NCBI GenBank assembly: GCA_026210745.1
Contig: CP110631.1
Location: forward strand, 5,208,001-5,272,000
DNA: 64,000 nucleotides
DNA from: Exobasidium rhododendri
Taxonomy: Eukaryota; Basidiomycota; Exobasidiomycetes; Exobasidiales; Exobasidiaceae
Direction of reading: 5' to 3'
Part shown: in pieces, positions 10,630-20,899 of the stretch
How the letters are laid out: every line of letters starts with the position of its first letter
How positions within the stretch are numbered: the stretch's first letter is position 1
Notes under the pieces: model-generated
Seen by the model: the letters and a program-made list of their open reading frames with translations, nothing else
What the model was told of the DNA's origin: nothing
Database searches by the model: none
Program-made: the position numbers and the translations under genes

Positions 10630-12243
10630 ATGATCAAGGTAACCGACAATGTGGCTGAGCCCACCGACTTTGCCATCGACGAACTCAAGGTCGTCCCGCA
10701 CTCGCAGGAACGCAGATTCTGGATCTTTGATTCTGGTCTTCGCGCTCTCAACTTTTGGATGTTCATCTGCTTCCTGAGCTCCTACGGTCTTGGATACGAT
10801 GGAAGTCTGTTCTCTGGGCTAACAACACTGAAAGTCTGGTTCAAGGACATGGACAATCCTAGTGGTCAATTGCTGGGCGCAGTGGGCTGCTCCGGTTTGA
10901 TCGGCTTCGTCAGTGGCCCTTTCCTGGCCATCTACTTCAACGAGAAAGTTGGTCGTCGACCTTCCTTGATCGCAGCTTCTGCTCTCAGTGTTATTTTCGG
11001 CATCATCACAAGCATCAAGATCGACAACCCAAAAGGCAACCAGATCCTCTTCATCGTCGCAAGATGCTGCCTTAGTACCGGCATCGGTTGGGCCATGGTC
11101 ACAGCGCCCATGCTCATGTCGGAAGTGTCTCACCCTGATCATCGAGCGATTGTCACCTGCATCTACTTGGGTGGCTTCTACGTCGGTGCCATGGTGGCTG
11201 GCTGGATCACCTTTGGAACGAACAGCTGGACGTCTTCCTGGGCCTGGAGGTTCCCCACTCTTTTCCAAATCATGCCCTCTGCCATTCAATGCGCTGTCTT
11301 GTGGTGGTGTCCAGAGTCGCCCCGATGGCTCATCTCCAATGGGAAGACGGACGAAGCTAGAAGGATCTTGACCAAGTATCACGCCAATGGCCAGCAAGGG
11401 TCCGAGTTCGTCGAAGTGGAAATCAACGAAATCACTGCTGCTATTCAACTAGAAGAAGCGGGTGGTAAGGCCAGCTGGATGGAGTTCATTCGCACACCCG
11501 CCAATCGACATCGTACGTGGATCTCCATCTCGCTCGGTATCGCAAGTCAGTGGGTCGGTAACGGAGTCATTGCCTACTATCTCCCCAGCATCCTCAAGAG
11601 TGTGGGCGTGACAAACACGGCGCAACAGGCAAAGTTCAACGGCTGTCTTGCCATCTTCAATCTCGTCATTGCCTTGGCTGCTGCGTCACAAGCCGAACGA
11701 GTGGGAAGGCGACCGCTTTTCTTTACTGGAGCGATTGGCATGCTCGTCTCGTTCATCATCATCACTGCTCTGTCTGCCACGTACGCGCGTGATGCCAATC
11801 CTGCAGTGGGAAAAGGCGTCATTGCGTTCCTGTTCATCTTCTACGGCTTCTACGACGTCGGCATCACACCGCTCCAGATCAGCTATCCCGTCGAAGTGAT
11901 GCCATATCGACTGCGATCGAAGGGAGTCGCGCTCAACGTCATCACCGAAGGTGTCGCCATCGTTTTCAACACGTTTGTCAACCCAATCGCACTGGAGAGC
12001 ATCGCTTGGAAGTTCTACTTTGTCTACATTGGCGTCCTCGTCCTCTTCATCGTCAACGTCTACTTTTGCTACCCAGAAGTGAAGGGGCGATCGTTGGAGC
12101 AAGTCGCCGCCATCTTTGAAAAGACGAAAGAAGGCGACATGAACGCAGAAACAGCGCTGCAAAGTAGAGTGGCGCAACTGCATCACACTCAACCAGAAGT
12201 CGGTCGATCCGTCTCGCCCTCTTCCGAAAAAGTGTCCTACTAA
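10630..12243 (+). CDS. MFS sugar/H+ symporter, lactose-permease-like
   Basis: Probably imports a disaccharide or hexose across the plasma membrane with protons. The frame is open further upstream, but the ATG at 10630 (CCAAAATGATC, good context) gives 537 residues, the usual length for fungal sugar porters. About twelve hydrophobic segments are visible. Family motifs: FNEKVGRRP after helix 2, WRFPTLFQ before PESPRWLISNGK at the central loop, AERVGRRPLF in the second half, and YPVEVMPYRLRSKG near the last helices. The lactose-permease/cellodextrin-like branch (central loop KTDEARRILTKYHANG) fits best. It is divergently paired with a signal-less GH3 beta-glucosidase, so import of cellobiose or a related beta-glucoside followed by intracellular cleavage is the likely job. 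Substrate cannot be read from sequence alone. Confidence 0.9.
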   Translation: MIKVTDNVAEPTDFAIDELKVVPHSQERRFWIFDSGLRALNFWMFICFLSSYGLGYDGSLFSGLTTLKVWFKDMDNPSGQLLGAVGCSGLIGFVSGPFLAIYFNEKVGRRPSLIAASALSVIFGIITSIKIDNPKGNQILFIVARCCLSTGIGWAMVTAPMLMSEVSHPDHRAIVTCIYLGGFYVGAMVAGWITFGTNSWTSSWAWRFPTLFQIMPSAIQCAVLWWCPESPRWLISNGKTDEARRILTKYHANGQQGSEFVEVEINEITAAIQLEEAGGKASWMEFIRTPANRHRTWISISLGIASQWVGNGVIAYYLPSILKSVGVTNTAQQAKFNGCLAIFNLVIALAAASQAERVGRRPLFFTGAIGMLVSFIIITALSATYARDANPAVGKGVIAFLFIFYGFYDVGITPLQISYPVEVMPYRLRSKGVALNVITEGVAIVFNTFVNPIALESIAWKFYFVYIGVLVLFIVNVYFCYPEVKGRSLEQVAAIFEKTKEGDMNAETALQSRVAQLHHTQPEVGRSVSPSSEKVSY

Positions 12244-12651
12244 AGGCCTCGTCCCCATCGTCCTTCCTTGTCATACTGGTTCCCCTCTCCACTCTCCTCC
12301 CCGCGGATCTTCCGCTGTCTCCACGCATGTAATCGTATAGTAGGAATATAAATGTGGACCTCCTTGTCCTTGTCACTGCAGAAATCATCGGTGCTTGTCT
12401 GCTGTTTAGAGGTGGTCACTGCAGAAATCGTTGCTGCCTAAAGGTGGACACCTAACTTCGTTGCCATTCGTAGAAGCCCCCTCTGATGCAGTTGTTTTTA
12501 CAAGTCTTACTTCGCCGAACTTGGCGCTGTTTGTTATTTCTCCATGTTCACAGAAGCCCGCCCTGCTCATCTTCCTTTCGTGTTCTACCCCGCATCATCT
12601 CCTCGCCACATCATCTTCTCCGTCTGCTTGCGACAGTCACTCGTGGTCACC
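12244..12651. other. Intergenic region between transporter and dehydrogenase
   Basis: These 408 bases contain the transporter 3' flank and the upstream region of the oxidoreductase. The short phrase CACTGCAGAAATC occurs twice (near 12374 and 12418). No gene or clear TATA element is seen. Confidence 0.55.
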
Positions 12652-14176
12652 ATGGTATACACTTGCCGATGGGGTGAGTGAGTGGCGATGATGAAGCACC
12701 CTAGGAGACTCAATCTGACCCCCTCGATATGCTTCTCTTTCCAGGTATCCTCGCAACAGGCTGGTAGGTGCAGTCAGACCTTGTTCACACGTCAGAAGCG
12801 ACCGACCGACTGACCAGCTCTAGCGCTCCTGACCAGGATAGCGGAGCTCTTCACTGGTGACCTGCTCCTCGACCCAAGCACTCGATCTGTCTCTGATGTC
12901 GAGCATCGTGTCACCGCCGTTGCCTCCTCTTCTTCGCGCGAAAAGGCAGTCGACTTCATCAAGAAGGTCGGCGCAGACAAGCAGGAAGACGGTGCAGTGG
13001 CGCCCAAGGCATACGGAAGCTACGAGGCATTCGTGCAAGATCCAGACGTCGACATCGTCTACATTGCCACACCACACAGCCATCACTATCAAAACGTTCT
13101 CCTCTGCTTGGAAGCGGGCAAGAACGTTTGCTGCGAAGTGGGTTCATCGGAGGAGTAGGATAGCTGCTTACACGGAAAAGAGGAGCTGAAATTTGCGTCT
13201 CCTACCAGAAATCCTTTACAGTCAATGAGGCACAGGCCAGGCACCTCATTAGAGTCGCCAAGGAAAAGGTGTGTCCCCTTCATCTCTTCTCCAAAGTTAA
13301 GATCTATCATTGACCACCTTCATGACGCGCCAGAATCTCTTCTTGATGGAGGCAGTGTGGATCCGCTTCTTCCCGCTCATGCTCGAGATCAAGAACGTCT
13401 TGCACAAGCAGCGAGTGCTCGGCAAGATCTTGTACGCCCATTCTGAATTCGGCATGGAGATATCGAGTGATCCCAAGCATCGGATCAACAATCCAGACCT
13501 AGCAGGGGGCGCTCTATTAGACCTGGGAATCTACTCGTTGACCTGGCAGCTGGCTCTTGTGCATGAAGATCCCGACAACAATGGCCAGGAGCCGCAAGTG
13601 AGCAGCAGTATCCTCAAGGGAGAAACGGGAGTGGACGTCTATACGACGATGGTGTTCAACTGGCCGCGCCTCGGCATCCAGACAATAGCCACAACCAATG
13701 TGAGACTTGACTCTGGGTGGAGAGAATGTGTTTGGCTCGGCTTCACGTCATCTGACCCCTTCAGTCCCTGCAGATCGCTATAAAGACCCACAAAGCGTAC
13801 TGTGTACTCGTCCAAGGCGAGAAGGGAGATCTGACGATTGAGTGGCCCGCTTCTCGACCAGCACGCTACACACTGCACCTCAAAGACGACAAGGGCGAGT
13901 ACACGTCTCCTCAAGTGGTCGAGCACCCTATACCAGGCCAGGGCATGTTTTGGGAAGCAGATGGTTGTGCAAGAGCGTTGAGAGACGGACATCTGGAGTC
14001 CAGCTTCTGTCCTTTGGGTGAGTGAGGAGACTAGATTTCACCATGTGCATGTACTGAAACCCTAATCGTTCCCAATAGCAACGACCGTCTTATCGCAGAA
14101 GATCATGGATACAGTCCGCAGGGGCAACAACTTTGCCTACCCTGCTGAGCTTGAGGCTGTTCGCAGCGATGCATGA
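12652..14176 (+). CDS. Gfo/Idh/MocA-family NAD(P)-dependent dehydrogenase
   Basis: Probably oxidises a sugar or a cyclic diol; closest in layout to fungal D-xylose 1-dehydrogenase / dihydrodiol dehydrogenase. Seven exons (12652-12673, 12745-12763, 12837-13137, 13209-13268, 13334-13699, 13774-14017, 14079-14176) give 369 residues with every junction in frame. The first two exons are only 22 and 19 bases. The Rossmann fold starts WGILATGWIAE near residue 7, followed by the strand VDIVYIATPHSHHYQ. The active-site Lys is present in CCEKSFTV, but the usual Pro of the EKP motif is Ser. LMEAVWIRFFP and AGGALLDLGIYSL match the family's C-terminal domain. It follows the sugar transporter in the same direction, and could feed an aldose into catabolism; the substrate is not known. 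Confidence 0.88.
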
Positions 14177-14768
14177 GTGTAGAGATAGAGTGTCTTCACC
14201 CTAATATGGTAATTACGTTTGCCCGTTGTCGGACTTTGGCGCCCCAGACTCTCTTATCTCCCTTGGCCTATTTATTGCCAGGAAATTATTCTTTAAGGCG
14301 GATAAAATTTTATTAGTCGCTCTTGGAAAAGATGCATGGAAGATCCCTTTTGCTGCTTGTTTACATTTTAGTGTCATGGGACGCTTGTATTTATCTTAAG
14401 CAGCATCCCCTCCCCCTGTCAGTCCCGATAGCTCGACCGTGCAGCGGCGACCCAGAGTCATTTTAAATAATATCTATACTATGCACGCGTGGACCAGGCC
14501 TCGTCTAAACAAAAGTAGCCCGACGTATGTAAACGTAGATGCTGTGTAGAGAATACTATATTGGCAGGCGATGGAGCGAATCGTTACAAAGGCTTGACCG
14601 TGATGAAGAAGTAGTACACGCAAGAGTCGGACAAAAGCTCGGGTGCCGTGAAATAGAGAGGGTGTGTTACATGTCAAAGAGAAGGTTTGGAGAAGGAGAG
14701 CGCAACGAGAGAGTCCGTAAGAAAAGTGGTCGTAAAGGGAGTGGTGGCGGTGATGGACCTCCTTGCGA
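14177..14768. other. Convergent intergenic region
   Basis: The 3' flanks of the dehydrogenase and GH16 genes meet here. No reading frame with gene-like features is seen. Confidence 0.6.
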
Positions 14769-16067
14769 TCAGCACTGTTGCCAGATCTTCACAGAGTCGA
14801 CCACCATAGCACGATCTTCGACGTTGACAGGCCACGAGGGAAGCCACTTGTCTTTGGAAGCCCAGAAGTCCCGCACTGGGTTGACACTCTTGTCGCTCCA
14901 CGGAGTTCCATCGGCATCGTCCGTCTGGGAAAAGTATCCGTTTGTCGAACCGACTGCAACGGAGAGAATCAGATAGAAATCTTGATCGAAGGGAGCTGCG
15001 TGGATGTCATTTGCGCCAGAAGAAGCAGTCCAAGGGTTGTTGAGAACAGTGCCGTTGGTAAGAGAGGCCGGGAATGCGCCTTGCTCCCAGAAGGTCTTGT
15101 CGCCGAATTTGTAGGAGAAGACCTCATGAGCACGGCTGCCCTGCCAGGTGGTGATGCCGTCTTCGTCCCACACCATCCCGATCGTGTTCTTCTTCTGGTT
15201 GAAGAAATTCCGGAAGAGATTGAGACTTCCGTGCGTGAAGGAGTACATGTCAAACGCAGGGAGGGGACCCCAGTGGAGGGTACTCAACATACCGCTGGAC
15301 AAGAGATCACCTCGTTTCTGCGAAGGATTTCCTTTTGATTCGAAAATGTCGATTTCACCAGATGCAGGCCAAGGACCGTACTTTTCCTCCAACGGCATCA
15401 TCCACACGGCTGGCCAGATCCACTTTCCCGTCGGCATCCTCGCCGTCACTTCCACTTTACCAAAGTTGATTGTCTTTCTGCTGATCTTGGTCGTCAGTCG
15501 AGCAGATTGCACGGGAGGTAGGATTGTCTGCGTGGTAATGTTACTCTGCACTGCGCAGTAGATGTCGGATTTGTTCGCCGATGTGCATTGATTGGAAGCG
15601 GTCAAATTGAGAGAGTAGCCGTCGATGATCGCTGCGTCCCCTAATGCGTCTGCCGTGAGGGTCGGCACGATGTACAGACTTCCGTCCTTGATGAACGAGT
15701 TGTTGGTGCTATCGGTAGTCCACTCGAACTCGCCAGTTCCCCATCCTCCTGTCTGTTGTTCGTGCGTCCAGACGCTTGTGTCGATTTCTGTGCCAGCAAA
15801 TTGTTCATCCAGGACGAGGCAGTAGTTGTGACTCTTTGGACGGCCAAGAACAGCAGTGATTATGAGTGCCGCGATGGAGCCGAGACCGAACACGGTAGCG
15901 ATAGTGAAGAACGTCCAGTACACTTTGCGATCTGCGCGCCGCCTCCTCTTTGAGTCCAGCCAAGGCTTCGCAGACTGACTAGCAGGCTGTTGAAGACTTT
16001 TTGGTGTCTTTTCGTTGTGTTGCGTCGCCTCTTGACTCTTGACTTGTCTCTTGAATGTGAGGCCCAT
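14769..16067 (-). CDS. GH16 beta-glucanase, type II membrane protein
   Basis: Probably cleaves or remodels beta-1,3 (or 1,3-1,4) glucan at the cell surface. The frame runs upstream to 16148, but the ATG at 16067 (CACCATGG, ideal context) gives 432 residues. A basic stretch (DSKRRRRADRK) precedes a single transmembrane helix (FFTIATVFGLGSIAALIIT, about residues 53-75), then the GH16 domain. The catalytic ExDxxE motif is intact as GEIDIFES near residues 237-244; Trp-rich segments (GKWIWPAVWMMP) line the substrate cleft. The C-terminal pattern KDKWLPSW and DSVKIWQQC is usual for laminarinase-like GH16 enzymes. Secretion as a membrane-anchored enzyme with the catalytic side outside is inferred. 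It adjoins the GH3/transporter group and could release oligosaccharides for it, or act in wall remodelling. Confidence 0.9.
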   Translation of the reverse strand: MGLTFKRQVKSQEATQHNEKTPKSLQQPASQSAKPWLDSKRRRRADRKVYWTFFTIATVFGLGSIAALIITAVLGRPKSHNYCLVLDEQFAGTEIDTSVWTHEQQTGGWGTGEFEWTTDSTNNSFIKDGSLYIVPTLTADALGDAAIIDGYSLNLTASNQCTSANKSDIYCAVQSNITTQTILPPVQSARLTTKISRKTINFGKVEVTARMPTGKWIWPAVWMMPLEEKYGPWPASGEIDIFESKGNPSQKRGDLLSSGMLSTLHWGPLPAFDMYSFTHGSLNLFRNFFNQKKNTIGMVWDEDGITTWQGSRAHEVFSYKFGDKTFWEQGAFPASLTNGTVLNNPWTASSGANDIHAAPFDQDFYLILSVAVGSTNGYFSQTDDADGTPWSDKSVNPVRDFWASKDKWLPSWPVNVEDRAMVVDSVKIWQQC

Positions 16068-16520
16068 GGTGAAGTTCCGTTCTGTGGTGGGTGCGACAAT
16101 CGAAGAGGAAGGGGAGGAGAAAAGTCGAGGGAGAGGGAGAAGGAACAAACTTTATCTCGATTCAGTCTAGCTTTAAGATGCTACGAGGACGGTTGTCGCC
16201 TCTAAGGAAAAGACAAGTTGCAAACAAAGATTATGGCTACATTGTGAGACGAGAATTCTTACTTTATTCCAGCATTTCCCTTCTCCGTTCAAGACCCTCC
16301 CGATGGAAGAGATTACCCTTGCATGCTAATGGTATAGTGTGCGTTCAGCCACAAACGCAGATCGTCTGGACATCATGCGAATGTCATGCATGAAGCGCAT
16401 GGTGTGAAGCTCAGGCAGAGGCAAGGCCAAATTCGTACGGGCACATTCACACGCAAAATGCACCCCCCTTCCGACCTTTACTAATCTAAAAGTTTCATGG
16501 GAAAAGGAAAATGTATTCCT

Positions 16521-16554
16521 TTTCTCCTATCCCGAGATTTCTCCTATCCCGAGA
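16521..16554. repeat. 17-base perfect tandem duplication
   Basis: The unit TTTCTCCTATCCCGAGA is repeated exactly once, head to tail. It lies mid-way between two divergent genes. A recent slippage duplication is the simplest view. Confidence 0.8.
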
Positions 16555-17262
16555 CGCGCTCGATCTCATTTAAAACACAAACAACGACGGGTAGACAGAG
16601 GTACAGATTTAGATTGCACAGACTACAAGTTTCACTTTCGGGTGGTAAAGTGTTTTTTGCATTCTGGGTTTCGCCTTCACCGACCGTGTGTGGATGGGAC
16701 TAGAACGTCTCCCTGGTCTCCCTATACAAATCCTTCCTCATACAAATCATTATGGGAGCGGACAGCATCAGATCACATCAATCAGAGTCAGACAGGCAGT
16801 AGTGCAGTCTTGAGTGCGGTGTGTGGTTTAGTGACTCCGCGCTGTGAGGATTCTGATCCCGTTCGAGCTGGAAGTAAGGGTTCTCGTCCCGTCCTAATCT
16901 GATGCATTCTCTAACGGAGGGAGGGGGGAATCTTCCCATGCAAAATTGGGTGACTTGTGAGTTCTTGGTCGTGAGCGTTGCACCACCACTCCTGCAAAGT
17001 AACAAGCACCTGGCGACCCTTTTTACTTATCGGGGCTCGGCCTTTTGGGACAGTGTATCTGCATGGACTTCCAGCAAATCATTGTGAGGCCAATGCAAGA
17101 ATCTTCGCACGGCGAGTAAGAATGGCAATTTTTAACGCGGCATCGCACTGTCCTCGAGAGGATGTGCATGTAAAGCGGATATGCGAGGGAACGGGTACTC
17201 AGGTCAGCGGGTCACTCTTCATCCTACTGGGATTGCCCAGACAGAGAACGAAATTCTATAGT

Positions 17263-17268
17263 TATAAG
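17263..17268 (+). promoter_or_regulatory. TATA box for the GT2 gene
   Basis: TATAAG lies 170 bases upstream of the ATG at 17433. Confidence 0.4.
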
Positions 17269-17400
17269 GGCATCTTGCGTTGTGTTCATCGTTTGAAAAA
17301 GCCCCATCCATTCCTCTGCCAATCGTCTCTCTCTCCCATCTCCTCTTCTTCTTCCTACTCCTCTCCCCTTTCCCCTTTCCCTTCCTCAACTCCTCCCCTC

Positions 17401-17427
17401 ACACCTTGCACACCTTGCACACCTTGC
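17401..17427 (+). repeat. Nine-base triplicate in GT2 leader
   Basis: ACACCTTGC is repeated three times without a mismatch, ending five bases before the start codon. It must lie within the 5' untranslated region. Confidence 0.85.
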
Positions 17428-17432
17428 ACAAG

Positions 17433-20319
17433 ATGCCCGTCACGCCTTCGAGGTCGTTGAATCGACTGTTCAACAAAGCAGCCGAATCCGAGGAGCCCGT
17501 CGAAGTGCTGAGTGAAGAGGTCTCTCCATCATCATCGACGGAAAATCAATTGCCAGAACAACAGAATGGAGCTCAGACGCCCGGACTGTCCCCACTCAGT
17601 CTTCGAGCCCGTCAACATGCTCTGAGGATAATGGCCAGACACACGTTCGAGGAAGCCAAGAAGGAACAACTGATTTGCAATCTACGTAACAAGGACACCG
17701 ATCGACCGTTCCTACAAGCCATAGCCCTTCGAATCTCAAAGGGAAATTACGCCATCTTCCCTCACGAGGCACAGGATTCTTTGCCTTGGACCACTGGTCT
17801 TTGCATGCTCAACGTTGGAGTGAGTGTTTCTCTGTTGCTCAATTCCTTATGTGTATAGTATGATAGCGTGCTGATCCTCTATTTCCTTTCTCTTACAGGC
17901 TGCCATGACTCTCACGACATACATCACCGAAGGCATCGTCGACATGATCCCCCCGGGCGCGTTGGAGGTCGCTATCAGCCCCTCGTCACACGTACAAGTT
18001 ATTGCAGAAGCAGGCGACATTGCCAATGCACGGAAAGCGCAAGGAGCTGCATTTGTCTTGTCGGAAAGGTGTTTGATCATCTGGTCAGACGAGCCCGAAG
18101 ATCTACTACCGGAAGCACGTAAGATCCACGAGAATCTCACGCAGTTCCTCTGGGCCGTAGCAAATTCTGCCACAAGCACAGCAAGGTCGAACAATTACTT
18201 CAGCCTTACGCCCAGATATTCAGAGAATGCGCAAACGCCGGCCGAGTCTGTTGGCGGTCGAATGTCATCATCAACCGAATCGTTCGAGGGAGGAATCGAC
18301 AGTCCACCTTTCTCCAATTCCGGCTCCCAAGGTCAACTTGTTCTCGCAAGCTCCTTCAACGATGAGAAAGATGCCGACGTGGAAGCGGGAATGGAGGACG
18401 GATACGAAGAGCGTCCGACAGTCCTTATCGCTGCCATCAATCACGGCTTAGCCTGTGCACTGGCCTGTACGATCTCCGTCCTTCAGTTCCGATCAGCTTT
18501 GATCTGGAGTTTCCTGGACGAAACGTGGATACGCCTAGCAATCGGCGTCATTATCCCTTTCTACTTTTGTCTCGTGATGTTCTTCTGCGACAACATCATC
18601 GGAAGCCTCTTCATGCTCTTTGGCCCGGTTAGACAATTGCAGCAAAACACTCGATACTTTAGTGGAATTAAGCCCAAGCTGATCCGACGAGGGCCACTCC
18701 CGCACATCACCATTCAGTGTCCCGTCTACAAGGAAGACTTTGCTTTCGTACTTAAGCCCACGTTCGAGTCGATCAAGAAGGCCATCAAGACGTACGAATT
18801 GCAAGGAGGAAGTGCTTCCATCATCATCTCCGAGGACGGCATGGTCCTTCTCTCCCCGGAAGAGCGCGCACAGCGACTGGAATACTACGACGAGAACAAC
18901 ATCACCTGGATCGGACGACCCAAGCACGGCAAGGACGGCTTCATGCGCGAAGGAAGGTTCAAAAAGGCTTCCAACCTGAACTTCACCTATGATGTTCTTC
19001 TCAAGACGGAGGAAATGGTGGAGGAGAAGCGAGACACATTCACCGGACTGTTCGCCGAGGGAAAGAGCCAAAATCAGGTGTACAGCGAGTCGATGCAGGA
19101 GGTTTTGGCTACCATCCATCCCGATGCTTGTGGATCTGGTCTGGACAGGTTTGGCGAGTTGATTCTGTTGATCGACTGCGACACCCGTATTCCAGAAGAC
19201 TGCTTCCTCGACGCGGCTACCGAAATGACCAGAAGCAAGGATGTTGGTATCCTACAGCATTGCTCCGGGGTCATGTACGTCTCTTCATCCTTCTTTGAAA
19301 AGTGCATCGGCTTCTTCACTCGGCTCGTCAACTTCTCCATTTCGTACGCCATTGCAAACGGTGACGTGGCCCCTTTCATGGGTCATAACGCTTATCTTCG
19401 ATGGAGTGCAATGAAGGAGATCGGCAAGATAGTCACCCTCCCCAACGGTCGTTCGGCACTCAAGATCTGGAGCGAGGATCATGTCAGTGAAGACTTCGTC
19501 ATGGCTTTGGGCATGTTGGAGCACGGCTACATCATTCGATGGGCGACGTACTCCAACTCAGAGTACATGGAAGGTGTCTCGCTCTCTTGCGACGACGAGC
19601 TCAATCGATGGCAAAAGTACGCCTGGGGTGTGTCTGAGATGATCTTCCGTCCCGTTCACAAATGGTACCTTGGACCAATCACTCCCCTCTACCGACGCTT
19701 CCTCTTTGGCAGCGCTCCTCTTCACTACAAGTGGGCTTCAACGTCGTACTGTCTTTCCTACTACGCTATCGGCGTCGCATTCCCCTCCACGCTGGCCATC
19801 ACACTTGTCCAAGGCTGGTTGGGACCTCAAGTCATCGTAGAATACGTCCCTTCCTTCAAGGTTTTCCTCGCCTGCGTCGTCGTCTACTTTGGATTGGGAA
19901 CACTTTCGTTGTGCATCGTCAGGTTCCGTGCAGGAGTCGGCGGCTTTTTCCCACTTCTCGTCGAGAACATCAAATACCTGCCCTTCATGGTCGTCTTCTT
20001 CGGTGGACTGTCCTACCACGTATCTACTGCGCTGCTGAGTCACATCTTCTCCTTCAACATGACCTGGGGCTCCACTCTCAAGGACATCGACCTGACCAAC
20101 TTCTTCCACGAAGCTCCGCTCATCTTGAAAAGGCACTATCGAGTCTTTGGCTTTTCCATGCTTCTGATCGCAGGTCTGGCTATTCTCGCTGCCGACTTTG
20201 TTCCTCTCGAGTGGAGAGTCAGTAGCTTCACTGTCCTTTTCCCCGCTTTCCTCATCTACGCATTCCACATCCTCTTCCCGATCGTCCTCAATCCCAACCT
20301 CATTCGATTCTCCTTCTAG
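17433..20319 (+). CDS. GT2-family processive glycosyltransferase, multi-pass
   Basis: Likely builds a surface polysaccharide at the plasma membrane from a nucleotide sugar. Two exons (17433-17819, 17899-20319; GTGAGT...CAG) give 935 residues. The N-terminal 320 residues are a cytosolic regulatory part without a family I recognise, with a Ser-rich stretch. Two transmembrane helices follow (ACALACTISVLQF and IGVIIPFYFCLVMFF), then the GT2 domain with ITIQCPVYKE, the metal-binding LIDCDTRIPEDC near residue 552, the SEDHVSEDF catalytic acid region near 660, and ELNRWQKYAWG near 700 in place of the canonical QxxRW. At least five helices follow. It belongs to the fungal GT2 group that is separate from chitin synthases; one member of such a group is needed for hyphal growth in Zymoseptoria, but orthology is not shown. 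The product is unknown. Confidence 0.85.
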
Positions 20320-20899
20320 ATCGGACCCCATCTATGCTGTACACTACTGTCACCTTTTCCCTTTAAAGATGCTCACTGCTTCCTTCCTCTTCCTACCGCT
20401 TTATCTAAGGGCTCATGTATTATCTTTCCACTGGCAATTCTTCACATATCACTTGCATTATTTTCGTTGATATCCTCTCGTGAATCCGCCGAATTTTTCC
20501 CTATTATTGAGTAGACGCAGCCGGCGATGTTCCGTTCATGTACGATACAGTGACAGTGCCACTGGATACTCCTGATCCGGTGCGAAGACTCCCTCTAGCA
20601 TCGCATAGGAAGATGGAAGATTGGGACGAACGAGCCGACCTACAAGCATTGTTTTAAAAAGCAGGGGAATTAGGATAAACCATGCACGGCCATACTCACA
20701 TCTTTTTGCTCGCGTGGTAATGCAGACTCAGTCTAATTCGCCGCCCATCCCCGCGTCCTCCGCACTCGTTGCACTGTATCTTATGCAGGCGAAACGAGGC
20801 GCGCGCTTTCCCTTCTTGAACTTTCTCAATTCCTCCTTCCCTCTCAAGATTTACTAACTACGCATATTTGCGCTCTTGGTGGCTAATGAAGTTTCGCCA
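20320..20899. other. Intergenic region, GT2 to Zn2Cys6 gene
   Basis: 580 bases with the GT2 3' flank and the promoter of the regulator gene. No gene or TATA element is seen. Confidence 0.55.

Larger units (their letters stand above)
16068..17432. other. Divergent intergenic region, GH16 / GT2
   Basis: This 1.36 kb region separates two divergent cell-wall-related genes. It includes a perfect 17-base tandem duplication at 16521-16554, a CT-rich leader at 17315-17400 and a nine-base triplicate directly before the GT2 start. No gene is seen. Confidence 0.6.

Noticed and set aside
17433-20319. Chitin synthase
   Set aside because: The protein is GT2 with several helices, but it lacks the chitin synthase blocks (such as EDRxL and QRRRW); the equivalent site reads ELNRW.
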